64,000 nucleotides of DNA from Aliiglaciecola sp. M165 (GTDB lineage: Bacteria; Pseudomonadota; Gammaproteobacteria; Enterobacterales; Alteromonadaceae). Both the position numbers and the translations under genes were made by a program. The stretch is from positions 186,001 to 250,000 of the forward strand of contig NZ_VKKH01000006.1 in NCBI RefSeq assembly GCF_007197995.1, in the 5' to 3' direction. Under the pieces are notes generated by a model that saw only the letters and a list, made by a program, of their open reading frames with translations, was not told the origin of the DNA and searched no databases. Every line of letters begins with the position of its first letter. The stretch's first letter is position 1. This document shows, piece by piece, positions 55,502 through 63,946 of this stretch.

Positions 55502-55825
55502 TCACTTCACTACTATCTTTTCTTTCAATTTTTCGACCATTTTATCACCCACGCCTCTCACGTTAGTTAAGTCTTGTAGGCTTGCGAATTTGCCGTTGGC
55601 TTTGCGATAGGCGACGATGTCAGATGCTTTTTTTGCGCCGATTCCCGGCAGTTGCTGTAACTCGCCCGCACTGGCTGTGTTGACGTTGATTTTTTGCGCT
55701 GCGGCCGCCTGTTGTTGTTTGGCGGTTTCAATTTTTTGATCAAGTGATTTGGCGTGTAACTGTGGAGCTCCAGCAGCAAAAATGGCTGCTCCAATAATCA
55801 GAGTGGGTAAGAACTTTTTCATCAT
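55502..55825 (-). CDS. ComEA-like helix-hairpin-helix protein
   Basis: A 107-residue exported protein with a signal peptide (about residues 1-25), a short Ala/Gln-rich helix and a tandem helix-hairpin-helix domain (I-N-V-N-T-A-S-A-G-E-L-Q-Q-L-P-G-I-G and V-R-G-V-G-D-K-M-V). Short ComEA proteins of this type bind DNA in the periplasm and help natural transformation in Vibrio and relatives. No other competence gene is adjacent. AAGGAA precedes two adjacent ATGs at 55825 and 55822; either may be used. Confidence 0.88.
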   Translation of the reverse strand: MMKKFLPTLIIGAAIFAAGAPQLHAKSLDQKIETAKQQQAAAAQKINVNTASAGELQQLPGIGAKKASDIVAYRKANGKFASLQDLTNVRGVGDKMVEKLKEKIVVK

Positions 55826-55931
55826 AAATTTCCTTGTTGTGTTTCATTCCTTGTGTGCGATTTGTGCACGATATAAAAGTAGGATTAGGGTGACAGTTTG
55901 TAAAGTCTAGTTTTTGGGTAGGTAGTCACAT

Positions 55932-56337
55932 ACGTCTTCTTCCCGTTGATTCGTCTGCCCACGTCATTCTCACGTTGGTTCATTTACACACGTCATGCGA
56001 CTAATGAATTGGGGGTACCCGCCAAGTGCGCGCGGGTAAGACGTATTTTTTTGGACTTGTTGACGTGGAATTTTGAACGCGAGGGACGTCATCCTCGCGA
56101 CGCTCTTGGGCGAGGATCTTTCAAAATGCGACTAATAAGTTGGGGGGTACCCGCCAAGTGCGCGCGGGTAAGACGTATTTTTTTGGACTTGTTGACGTGG
56201 AATTTTGAACGCGAGGGACGTCATCCTCGCGACGCTCTTGGGCGAGGATCATTCAAAATGCGACTAATGAATTGGGGGGTACCCGCCAAGTGCGCGCGGG
56301 TATGACGTAATATTTATGGTGTGTATGACGTTGTATT
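55932..56337. repeat. Structured intergenic repeat, locus C: 131-bp tandem duplication with hairpins
   Basis: Left edge: ACGTC units at 55932, 55961 and 55990 (29-bp phase). Then a unit starting ATGCGACTAAT repeats at 55995, 56126 and 56258 (131 and 132 bp apart); the third copy is partial and ends near 56312. Copies 1 and 2 are almost identical. Each full unit holds a TACCCGC...GCGGGTA hairpin and an ATCCTCGC-(GACGCTCTTGG)-GCGAGGAT hairpin (56091-56117; 56223-56249). Past the third copy, ATGACGT motifs face left. A 119-codon open frame across the region is made by the repeat and is not taken as a gene. Confidence 0.85.
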
Positions 56338-56380
56338 CACATGAGTTTTGGGAATGACATGCTAAGTATCAGCAATAAAA

Positions 56381-56401
56381 AAGGAGCACCATGTGCTCCT
56401 T
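56381..56401 (-). terminator. Rho-independent terminator after the isocitrate dehydrogenase gene
   Basis: AAGGAGCAC (56381-56389), loop CAT, GTGCTCCTT (56393-56401). On the - strand the stem is followed by TTTTT, 26 bp beyond the stop codon. Confidence 0.88.
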
Positions 56402-56426
56402 TCTAGCCATACTAGACTCAGTAAAC

Positions 56427-57434
56427 TTATAGTCTATCAAGTACCGCTTGGGTGAAGTCAGTGGTGCCGTGTTCTCCACCAAGGTCGCGTGTTGTGCGAT
56501 CACCCGATTCGATGACTTCTTTAAGTGCTTGTCGGATATTGTCAGCTTTGTCACTCATATCTAGGTATTCTAGCATTTGAACCGACGCAAGAATGACAGA
56601 AGTGGGGTTAGCCAGATTTTTACCGGCGATATCTGGGGCCGAGCCATGCACTGCCTCAAAGATTGCACAGTCTTTACCTATGTTTGCACCGGGTGCCATA
56701 CCTAAACCGCCTACAAGGCCTGCACAGAGGTCGGATAGTATGTCACCAAACAAGTTTGTGGTCACGATCACATCAAACTGATGTGGGTTCATAACCAACT
56801 GCATACATGTATTATCAACAATCATTTCAGTCGATTCGATATCTGGATATTTTTCACCGATTTCACGGGCAACTTTTAAAAACAAACCAGAAGTGGATTT
56901 CAGAATATTAGCTTTGTGGACGGCTGTAACTTTCTTACGGCCTTCACGACGGGCAAGCTCGTAGGCAAATGTAACAATAGCCTCAGCGCCATCACGGGTG
57001 ATTTTGCTCATGGCTTCCGCTTCGCTGCCATCATCTGACACTACCTGACCGAGGCCGGAGTACATGCCTTGGGTGTTTTCACGCACTGTTATGATATCGA
57101 TGTCTTCATAACGTGCTTTAGTGCCTTTAAACGACAATACAGGGCGCAGGTTTGCATACAATTCAAAACGTTTACGTAAACTTACATTGATTGACGTAAA
57201 GCCTTCGCCCACAGGGGTAGTTAGAGGGCCTTTCAAGGTCACTTTGTTTTTAGCGATCAGATCTAATGTTTCTTGAGGTAATAGCTCACCATGATTTTCT
57301 AGTGCCATCAGCCCGGCGTCTGCGAAGTCATATTCGAAGTTGCAACCGACTTTGTCGAGGATTTGCAGTGCTGCATCGACAATATCTGGGCCAATGCCGT
57401 CACCTTTGATAACGGTAATTCTTTGTTGGGACAT
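56427..57434 (-). CDS. NAD-dependent isocitrate dehydrogenase (IDH/IPMDH family)
   Basis: A 335-residue decarboxylating dehydrogenase. V-I-K-G-D-G-I-G-P-D opens the family. N-V-S-L-R-K-R-F-E-L-Y-A-N-L-R-P and R-E-N-T-Q-G-M-Y-S-G fit the NAD-isocitrate dehydrogenase subgroup rather than LeuB, as do H-K-A-N-I-L-K and H-G-S-A-P-D-I-A-G-K in the cofactor region. It would turn isocitrate into 2-oxoglutarate. Homoisocitrate or isopropylmalate activity is less likely; no leucine genes are nearby. AGGAAA precedes the ATG. Confidence 0.88.
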   Translation of the reverse strand: MSQQRITVIKGDGIGPDIVDAALQILDKVGCNFEYDFADAGLMALENHGELLPQETLDLIAKNKVTLKGPLTTPVGEGFTSINVSLRKRFELYANLRPVLSFKGTKARYEDIDIITVRENTQGMYSGLGQVVSDDGSEAEAMSKITRDGAEAIVTFAYELARREGRKKVTAVHKANILKSTSGLFLKVAREIGEKYPDIESTEMIVDNTCMQLVMNPHQFDVIVTTNLFGDILSDLCAGLVGGLGMAPGANIGKDCAIFEAVHGSAPDIAGKNLANPTSVILASVQMLEYLDMSDKADNIRQALKEVIESGDRTTRDLGGEHGTTDFTQAVLDRL

Positions 57435-57622
57435 AGTGATTTCCTAATAGCGAGTTCGACGGCCAAGGCGAATAGGTTGCCTTGCACAAATTTACCGTGA
57501 ACGGAGTCTTTAAAGATGGGCGGCTTTATACCATTTTTTGCGCCGTTTTACTACGGTTAAGCCTTTAACTATGTGGTGTTTGGCGCTTTTATAAGCCAAT
57601 TAAATTAATCTTAACGAAATTC

Positions 57623-59344
57623 TTACATGACTTGATAGCTGTGGCTATTTGTCATGGCATTGAGTGCAATCGTATGCATAGTTGAAGTGGGAAGAGACAG
57701 TTTACTCGCTGCCTGCTGTGCGTAGTCTTGTGAGGCTTTACACAAGTCTGTCTCATTGAAAAACAACTGTCGAGCCAGAAGAACAGAAATACCTAATAAA
57801 ACGCCAAGTTGTTGAGACAATTTATTGCCAGACATGTCATCGGGCATCTTTTGGTGTTGTTCTAATGCTTTAACAAACAGCTTGGGTTGCTGCCAGGCAA
57901 TGCTGAGTTTGACAGCATGGGAAGTCAAATTGTCTTGCTGTTTAATCTTTATTAGGTGTGCCACATTGAAACTCTTTGTGGGAAGCATCTCCCATCGAGT
58001 TCGACTCTTTAAGCTAGGTTGGGTGAACAGACCGCTGCAGGCAAAACACAAAAGGTTAGAGGCTTGCTCCGGTGAAATATCGCCTTGTGCTTTGGCTAAT
58101 TCTGCAGCAATTTGTGCAGCAAAATGTACAAATTGGGTAAAGTTTTGTTGTAGTGGGAAGTAATGTTGATTGAGCCTAAGCAACAGCGCTTGCTCTATGA
58201 GCATATTGTTGGTGCGCTCGTAGCCATGCATCATTAGCCCATGCTTTACTTGTTGCACTGGGAGTTTATTGCGGTTTGAAAAGGTAGCCGCTTTTTTCAA
58301 AAACTCAGCAAAAGCAGGCTCTTCACTTATTTGGGTGGCTAGCTTGTCAATGTCAACGTCGCCGTTGTTAAGATGTTTTTGCACTGCTAACAAAACCGCA
58401 GGGGGTTTATCCAGTGGGTAAGTGTCCCAATCAACGCTAGTGAAATCTGCTCGCTCCTCTAGCCATTGTTCGTTCCACAAGTGGTGAATTTGAGTAAATC
58501 CCGAAACCAACTGAGCACCTAAGGGCTTTTTCACATGTTCGGTATATAGTCGGGATAAATGGTTATTGCTCGGGTCACTAGGATCAACGTTGCATACCAG
58601 TATTTTTGTTGCCGAGACACTCAAAACAATAGCGTGCTGTCCGGGTTTTGACTGAATAAGAGTACCTGGCGGCACGAGAGTGGGGTATTCCAGCAGTGCG
58701 CTTAAATCCTCATGCCATTCAACCGGCGCGCTTTGTATCAGCATTCTAAACACCTGTGAAAATGACGGTGACTTTTTGTTTTGTCGATGAGTGAGTGCGA
58801 CGGATAAAACATGAGCGGAATATATTATCCGCTGAACACGATTGAGTTTCCTTGGCCATCGAGGTTTATTCAAGGGATCAAAATAGAGCTTGGTAAAAAC
58901 GACGTATCCACTTAACCAACTATGCTGTTGGGTTTTCTCCAATAACTCTGCCAGTCGTTTATTGATTTTATGTTTGTTGGCGGTGTCTTTTACTGCACTT
59001 TGATTGGCAAAAGCATCTGTGAGCTCTGTTTGGCGCTCTCCATAAAGAGTGATGATAGCGCAGAGCAATTGCTGGCAACACAGATCATTGATCTTTGCCC
59101 GGTTACACAACACTGCACAATAGGCCAAAGTATTAAACGCCAAATTGTGCAGGTAGCTTTGTCTGGACTTATACAGCAGAGGTTGGGCGATAACGATATC
59201 AGGGTATTGCTTGAAACCAGCCAAAAAATGTTCACTGGTCTTTACCACCCGTTTAAATTGCTCCGTTGTCACCGGGTTGTTGCTCACGTCATCGAGTGTG
59301 CCGGCTACCAGTGCAAAAAGTTTAACCACTACATTGGTTGGCAT
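57623..59344 (-). CDS. Degenerate HD-GYP/HDOD-like signalling protein
   Basis: A 573-residue soluble protein that I place only by pattern. Residues about 40-240 follow the layout of an HD-GYP domain: a helix Y-L-H-N-L-A-F-N-T-L-A-Y-C, and later P-P-G-T-L-I-Q-S-K-P-G-Q-H-A-I-V-L, which matches the end of HD-GYP. The metal-binding HD and GYP residues are missing. Residues about 325-450 look like an HDOD half (A-T-Q-I-S-E-E-P-A-F-A-E-F-L-K-K-A-A). The protein is likely catalytically dead and could be a c-di-GMP-pathway adaptor or a structural signalling protein. The DUF3192 gene upstream is on the same strand. Confidence 0.55.
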   Translation of the reverse strand: MPTNVVVKLFALVAGTLDDVSNNPVTTEQFKRVVKTSEHFLAGFKQYPDIVIAQPLLYKSRQSYLHNLAFNTLAYCAVLCNRAKINDLCCQQLLCAIITLYGERQTELTDAFANQSAVKDTANKHKINKRLAELLEKTQQHSWLSGYVVFTKLYFDPLNKPRWPRKLNRVQRIIYSAHVLSVALTHRQNKKSPSFSQVFRMLIQSAPVEWHEDLSALLEYPTLVPPGTLIQSKPGQHAIVLSVSATKILVCNVDPSDPSNNHLSRLYTEHVKKPLGAQLVSGFTQIHHLWNEQWLEERADFTSVDWDTYPLDKPPAVLLAVQKHLNNGDVDIDKLATQISEEPAFAEFLKKAATFSNRNKLPVQQVKHGLMMHGYERTNNMLIEQALLLRLNQHYFPLQQNFTQFVHFAAQIAAELAKAQGDISPEQASNLLCFACSGLFTQPSLKSRTRWEMLPTKSFNVAHLIKIKQQDNLTSHAVKLSIAWQQPKLFVKALEQHQKMPDDMSGNKLSQQLGVLLGISVLLARQLFFNETDLCKASQDYAQQAASKLSLPTSTMHTIALNAMTNSHSYQVM

Positions 59345-59373
59345 TGCTGATCTCGATTTGAGGCAAACTGTGT

Positions 59374-59748
59374 TTAACGGTTGAGATACGTTTGGTAAGC
59401 CCCGTCTCCCCAGGCTACCAATTCTTCATCTTCAAACAATAATGGCGTGCATTCGTCTTGGGTGGTTATACCGTCTGATTGTTTATGTTGTGTGCGATAG
59501 AACATGACCTGAACGCGACTCACACCCACTTTCTTAGCTTCGCTGATATCAGGAGGACCCATTAACTCAAGCACACTCGCACGAGACGTTCCCAATTCTA
59601 GTTTTGTGAGTTGAACTTTGTTGTATTCTTGTCGGTCTTCCCAACCCATATCAGAAGTATCGTCAGGGTTATACATGATAAGCCCCGCCACAAATGTGAC
59701 ATAAAGTACAACTCCCACTCCAATACGTTTTACTACTTTGGTGTTCAT
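59374..59748 (-). CDS. DUF3192 family membrane-anchored protein
   Basis: About 124 residues from the ATG at 59748 (an ATG at 59772 is an alternative; neither has a strong ribosome site). An N-terminal hydrophobic segment (V-G-V-V-L-Y-V-T-F-V-A-G-L-I-M-Y) anchors it. The domain L-E-L-G-T-S-R-A-S-V-L-E-L-M-G-P-P-D, V-M-F-Y-R-T-Q, T-Q-D-E-C-T-P-L and V-A-W-G-D is DUF3192, a short family related in shape to BamE/SmpA-like modules. A second DUF3192 protein lies at 63.2 kb. Function unknown. Confidence 0.82.
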   Translation of the reverse strand: MNTKVVKRIGVGVVLYVTFVAGLIMYNPDDTSDMGWEDRQEYNKVQLTKLELGTSRASVLELMGPPDISEAKKVGVSRVQVMFYRTQHKQSDGITTQDECTPLLFEDEELVAWGDGAYQTYLNR

Positions 59749-59870
59749 GTCTGATTCAAGTATCCATTTCAATTAGCGTACATGTTAAATAAATTGCGGC
59801 CGTGTTTAAAGGGCACTTAACGTGAAAAGACGATTATTTGCCGAACTCAATTGTAAAACAATATTCCAAG

Positions 59871-61229
59871 CTAAGATTTTATCACTTCGTAACACGGGCT
59901 GTAGTGACTGCCTGGCAGCTTCATTCTTTGCTGGGAAACAAAAGATTCAAGTAATTCGTCCAACAATGCCATGAGTGTTGGGTCGCCATTTATCTTAAAT
60001 GGTCCATTTTCACGGATTTGTTTGATCCCTTCTGCCTTCACATTCCCTGCCACGATTCCTGAGAAGGCTCTACGCAGATTTGATGCCAATTTAGCCTTGG
60101 GTTGGTCAAGGTGCAAATTGAGATCTTCCATCGATTGATGAGTGGGTTCAAAGGGCTGTTGAAAATCCGATTCAATTTTTAGCGACCAGTTAAACAAGTA
60201 TGAGTCGCCGGTTTGACGACGGTGTGCATGCACAGCTTCTTGTTTTCGTCGGATCGTTTGGGCCACTTTGACAGCATCGTCGACAATAATCTCATACAAC
60301 GATTGGGCTTCTGGTCCTAAGGTTGCACCAATAAACTGATCTAAAGCTTCAAAATAGGCCTTGCTATGTGCCGGCCCCGTCAATACAAGTGGAACAACTT
60401 GTTGATGATTAGTTTCATCCAACATCACACCAAGCAGATACAGAAGTTCTTCTGCAGTGCCAACACCACCAGGAAAAATCACAATCGAGTGGGCAATACG
60501 CACAAAGGCTTCCAGCCGCTTCTCGATATCAGGCATAATCAATAGCTCATTAACGATAGCATTAGGGGGTTCGGCAGCGATAATAGAGGGCTCTGAAATC
60601 CCTAGGTAACGCCCTCGACTATAGCGTTGTTTAGCATGCCCAATCGCGGCCCCTTTCATCGGGCCTTTCATCGCACCAGGTCCGCAGCCCGTGCATATAT
60701 TCATTTCACGCAGGCCAAGTTGGTAACCGACTTTTTTTGTGTACTTGTATTCAATTTCGCCAATTGAGTGTCCGCCCCAGCACACAACCATATTGGGATC
60801 ACTGCCAACAGTGATGGCCTCGGCGTGCCGGAGCATATCAAACACGATATCGGTCAAATAACGAGACTCAGGCACATCGGAAGTATCAAATCGATATTTC
60901 CCCCCCATGTGGAGAATATCTCTTAGCACTGCAAACAAGTGCTCGTGAACACCTCGAATTAATTCCCCATCAACAAATGCAACTGCTGGAGGATTGATCA
61001 ATTCAATCTTTACGCCGCGTTCACGGCGGATCAGGTTGACTTCGAAATCTTCATAAGGACTAAATAAGTTTTCGTAGTCATCTTCCTCAACCCCGGAATT
61101 TAGCACCGCCAAACAGCAATTTCTAAAGAGTTTATACAAGCCACCATTAACAGATTGTTTCAGACGATCGACCTCAAATTGAGAAAGCTGGCTTAAAGGT
61201 CCTACCGGGTTCAATTGAATAGACTGCAT
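59871..61229 (-). CDS. ppnN: PpnN (YgdH), nucleotide 5'-monophosphate nucleosidase
   Basis: A 452-residue enzyme (E. coli PpnN 454) that cleaves purine and other NMPs to base and ribose-5-phosphate and is controlled by (p)ppGpp in E. coli. The LOG-type active site has the Rossmann loop [15 protein letters not shown] and [11 protein letters not shown]. Flanking N- and C-terminal domains are full length. GGAGAC precedes the ATG. It lies just downstream of queF on the same strand (21 bp). Confidence 0.95.
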   Translation of the reverse strand: MQSIQLNPVGPLSQLSQFEVDRLKQSVNGGLYKLFRNCCLAVLNSGVEEDDYENLFSPYEDFEVNLIRRERGVKIELINPPAVAFVDGELIRGVHEHLFAVLRDILHMGGKYRFDTSDVPESRYLTDIVFDMLRHAEAITVGSDPNMVVCWGGHSIGEIEYKYTKKVGYQLGLREMNICTGCGPGAMKGPMKGAAIGHAKQRYSRGRYLGISEPSIIAAEPPNAIVNELLIMPDIEKRLEAFVRIAHSIVIFPGGVGTAEELLYLLGVMLDETNHQQVVPLVLTGPAHSKAYFEALDQFIGATLGPEAQSLYEIIVDDAVKVAQTIRRKQEAVHAHRRQTGDSYLFNWSLKIESDFQQPFEPTHQSMEDLNLHLDQPKAKLASNLRRAFSGIVAGNVKAEGIKQIRENGPFKINGDPTLMALLDELLESFVSQQRMKLPGSHYSPCYEVIKS

Positions 61230-61250
61230 TCACATGTCTCCAAAATGTAA

Positions 61251-62102
61251 TTATTGACGCGCTTGACGGACACGCGTGTACTGATGCTCAAAGTCGCTTC
61301 TGAACGGATTGATATCTAGGCCACCTCGACGGGTGTAACGCGCATAAACGGAGAGCTTGTTCGGTGCACAGTACTGTTTGATATCGCAAAATATACGTTC
61401 AACACATTGTTCGTGGAACTCGTTGTGCATTCTAAATGAGATCAAGTAGCGTAACAGGTTTTCACGATCAATTTGTGGCCCCTCATACTTAATCAAAACA
61501 CTTGCCCAATCCGGTTGATTGGTGATCAAGCAATTGGATTTTAGCAAATTACTCATCAACGTCTCTGAAACGTCGTTTGAGCCTGTGCTTAATATCTCTG
61601 GCGTTAATTCGAAATTATTAATCTCAATATCCAGTTCGTCAATGCACACACCTTGCAAATCCTCGATGTCTAACTTGTTGAACTGGTTAGGTAAAATGAG
61701 ACCTACCTGTACATTTCTACCGGCGCAAGCTGATAAATCTCGCTGCAACATTGACTGCAGCACCTGATGAGACGCTACCTTGGTCTGATTAAAACTGTTT
61801 AAGTACAGCTTGAAACTCTTTGATTCAATTAAATTCGGCGAATCATAAGGTACTGTGCATTCCAAGATGGCAACCTGCGGTTTATTCTTGCTGTTTAGCC
61901 AGGAAAGCTCATAGGCCGTCCACAAATCTTCTCCATGGAAAGGTAAATCTGCACTTAATCCTATTTCATCCCGGCTTAATGCGCGGGGCACAGGTTGCAG
62001 CAATTCTGGATTGTATTGGTCAGAATATTCAACAGGTTTACCCAGTGACAGGGCGGAAAGCGGATCATTTTTTGAGAAAGTTTTACTCAAATCTTTTGTC
62101 AT
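61251..62102 (-). CDS. queF: QueF, NADPH-dependent preQ0 reductase (long type)
   Basis: A 283-residue enzyme (E. coli 282) reducing the nitrile of preQ0 to preQ1 for queuosine. The motif [12 protein letters not shown] (QueF signature) is in the N-terminal half. The catalytic Cys is in [10 protein letters not shown], and [13 protein letters not shown] comes later. It completes the pathway steps of QueC and QueE at 6-7.5 kb. It is divergent from syd, a neighbour kept in E. coli. Confidence 0.96.
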   Translation of the reverse strand: MTKDLSKTFSKNDPLSALSLGKPVEYSDQYNPELLQPVPRALSRDEIGLSADLPFHGEDLWTAYELSWLNSKNKPQVAILECTVPYDSPNLIESKSFKLYLNSFNQTKVASHQVLQSMLQRDLSACAGRNVQVGLILPNQFNKLDIEDLQGVCIDELDIEINNFELTPEILSTGSNDVSETLMSNLLKSNCLITNQPDWASVLIKYEGPQIDRENLLRYLISFRMHNEFHEQCVERIFCDIKQYCAPNKLSVYARYTRRGGLDINPFRSDFEHQYTRVRQARQ

Positions 62103-62156
62103 TTATGGTTCTCAATCGATAAACTACAGGATATCAATAAATGAAGAGTGTAGCGC

Positions 62157-62702
62157 GTGGAAATAGATTCGGCACTAGAAAGATTTGTATCAGAGTATGT
62201 GAAGGTGCACCAAGAGCAGCAGATCCCCTTGGTCAATCAATTCGACAGCGCTTGGGTGTCGCCTTGCAGTGAATACCAGGGCGAGCAGGATGAGTGGGTG
62301 CCCTGGTTACCAGTAAAACAAAATAATGAATGTCACTTTGACGATTTTGAAAATGCACTAGATATTAAAATGAATCCTGAATTAGCAAGATTCTTTACCT
62401 GTTACTTCAGTGACAACCTCAATGCACACACCAAGCGAGGGGATCTTCAGCTTCTAATGCCTTGGAACAAAGATGATTTTGAACGTTTACAACAAAATCT
62501 GATAGCCCATGTGCTGATGAAACGTCGGCTTGGGCAAGACGATACGTTGTTTTTTGCGGTGACAGACGAAGAGGATTTTATTATCAGCGTGCATAATCCC
62601 ACGGGCAATGTGGTACTCGAGCAAGTTGGACTGGAGCCCAAAGAAATTTTGGCACAAAGCCTTACTCAATTTGTCTCACAGCTTCGTCCCAAACTGATTT
62701 AA
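62157..62702 (+). CDS. syd: Syd, SecY-interacting protein
   Basis: A 181-residue cytosolic protein (E. coli Syd 181) that binds SecY and may monitor the translocon. Y-Q-G-E-Q-D-E-W-V-P-W-L-P-V, G-D-L-Q-L-L-M-P-W-N, and I-S-V-H-N-P-T-G-N-V-V-L-E are typical. The start is GTG at 62157, supported by family length. It diverges from queF (54 bp). Confidence 0.92.
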   Translation: MEIDSALERFVSEYVKVHQEQQIPLVNQFDSAWVSPCSEYQGEQDEWVPWLPVKQNNECHFDDFENALDIKMNPELARFFTCYFSDNLNAHTKRGDLQLLMPWNKDDFERLQQNLIAHVLMKRRLGQDDTLFFAVTDEEDFIISVHNPTGNVVLEQVGLEPKEILAQSLTQFVSQLRPKLI

Positions 62703-62723
62703 CCTCTGTTCTGAATAGAGGTT
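62701..62723. terminator. Possible bidirectional terminator between syd and the 101-residue gene
   Basis: AACCTCT (62701-62707) and AGAGGTT (62717-62723) form a perfect 7-bp stem between two convergent genes and overlap both stop regions. There is no clear T run, so the call is weak. Confidence 0.35.
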
Positions 62724-63027
62724 ACTTAGGCTCCTCCTGAATTTGGCCCAATAGAGACGTTAACTGGGACTCTAGCTGACTGACCCGTGTTTCTAAATCG
62801 AGGATGCGTTGATGATCCGTGCGATCAACAGGCTGATTAGCTTCTTGCGTTTCGGATAACTTCGGCAGTTGCTCGGGATCCACTTTCCATTTTTGCAAAA
62901 CGCTGACGACCAGCGGCAAAGGTAAGGGTCGATTCGCCAATTTTCTAATTAACGCGACGCTGGGTTGTTTTCCTTGCTGGCTCAATTTATTGCACAAGGA
63001 CGCGATGTACGAAGTTTGCTCAGACAT
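62722..63027 (-). CDS. Small protein with HTH-like N-terminus and C-terminal coiled coil
   Basis: 101 residues from the ATG at 63027 (a GTG four codons upstream is an alternative). Residues about 5-47 resemble a KfrA-type N-terminal helical domain (K-Q-P-S-V-A-L-I-R-K-L, V-V-S-V-L-Q-K-W-K). Residues about 70-97 form a coiled coil (I-L-D-L-E-T-R-V-S-Q-L-E-S-Q-L). A DNA- or nucleoid-associated role is possible but not shown. It is convergent with syd. Confidence 0.65.
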   Translation of the reverse strand: MSEQTSYIASLCNKLSQQGKQPSVALIRKLANRPLPLPLVVSVLQKWKVDPEQLPKLSETQEANQPVDRTDHQRILDLETRVSQLESQLTSLLGQIQEEPK

Positions 63028-63197
63028 GACGAAAATCACTAACTTTTAGTTAAAGTCCTCATCATAACTCGATTGAATAACAGCTTCATTAAAAAATAAC
63101 GATATAAAACAGATAGTTAAAATTTGGCCTCATACTTGTATTAATTCACGTACATTTTAGTCTTCAACACATTTTTAAAGAATAAAAAGGAACATTG

Positions 63198-63563
63198 ATG
63201 AAAAAATCACTCATTGCCGCTGCCATTATCCTACCAATGACATTAAGTGGATGCGTTATCTCAGTTGGAGGTGACGATGGCGACTATTCATACTCTTCCA
63301 GTTGGGAGAAAAAAGAACGCAAAAACCGCAAAGCCATCGCCAATCTTTCCCCAGATACGTCAGTCAACGCAATCAAAAGAGATATGGGCACACCAGACTT
63401 TAGTGAGTTGCATCAACGTGGTGACGACGAAATCCAAGTCTTGTTTTATCGCACCCAACGAACGGAAGGAGATGGTGTCACCACTAAAGACGAATGCACA
63501 CCATTAGTCTTCAAAAACGGCCAGTTAGTGGGGTGGGGCGATACGGCTTACCAAAATATCTAA
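63198..63563 (+). CDS. DUF3192 family lipoprotein
   Basis: A 121-residue lipoprotein: signal with L-S-G-C as lipobox, then an acidic Gly/Ser/Tyr-rich linker. The DUF3192 domain has L-S-P-D-T-S-V-N-A-I-K-R-D-M-G-T-P-D, V-L-F-Y-R-T-Q, T-K-D-E-C-T-P-L-V-F and V-G-W-G-D-T-A-Y. The ATG at 63198 is preferred over a TTG one codon upstream; AAGGAA is 8 bases before it. It is a paralogue of the membrane-anchored protein at 59.4-59.7 kb. Its stop overlaps the convergent DUF2789 gene by 4 bp. Confidence 0.87.
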   Translation: MKKSLIAAAIILPMTLSGCVISVGGDDGDYSYSSSWEKKERKNRKAIANLSPDTSVNAIKRDMGTPDFSELHQRGDDEIQVLFYRTQRTEGDGVTTKDECTPLVFKNGQLVGWGDTAYQNI

Positions 63564-63790
63564 CGCAATTGGTTGCTGAGCTGATCTATCAGCTCAGCCC
63601 ATTCAGCATCTTCCAAAATGGAGGTTTCTATAAAACTGGCTTGTGCCTGATCCCAAAAAGGCGCATCTTCTAGCTTTATCTGCGCAGCCAAGCCTCTGTT
63701 TTTTTCGATGAAGTCATCAATTGACTCATCGTCGTTTGGCAAACCTAGCTGCATAAACAAGTCGTTCATCTTCAAATTATCAGCAATCAT
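63560..63790 (-). CDS. DUF2789 family small protein
   Basis: A 76-residue acidic soluble protein. D-L-F-M-Q-L-G-L-P-N-D-D, L-E-D-A-P-F-W-D-Q-A-Q-A-S-F-I and E-D-A-E-W-A-E-L-I-D-Q-L match the DUF2789 family, which is common in Pseudomonas, Shewanella and Alteromonas and has no known function. It is convergent with the DUF3192 lipoprotein gene. Confidence 0.85.
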   Translation of the reverse strand: MIADNLKMNDLFMQLGLPNDDESIDDFIEKNRGLAAQIKLEDAPFWDQAQASFIETSILEDAEWAELIDQLSNQLR

Positions 63791-63946
63791 TTCACATACA
63801 CTTTTGACATTAAGGTTGATTAAATTATAGCCATAAATTTGCTTGTCACGGTGCCATATGGTGAAATTTCCGTCATACGTTAATGAGGTGTTAACAAATG
63901 TAGGAAATTTAGATAGAGTGAACGTAAATTCCTTTAGAGAAGAACC

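Noticed and set aside
55946-56305. 119-codon open frame across the repeats at 56 kb
   Set aside because: Its sequence simply repeats with the 131-bp DNA unit, it has no ribosome site and no protein-like pattern; the DNA repeat explains it.
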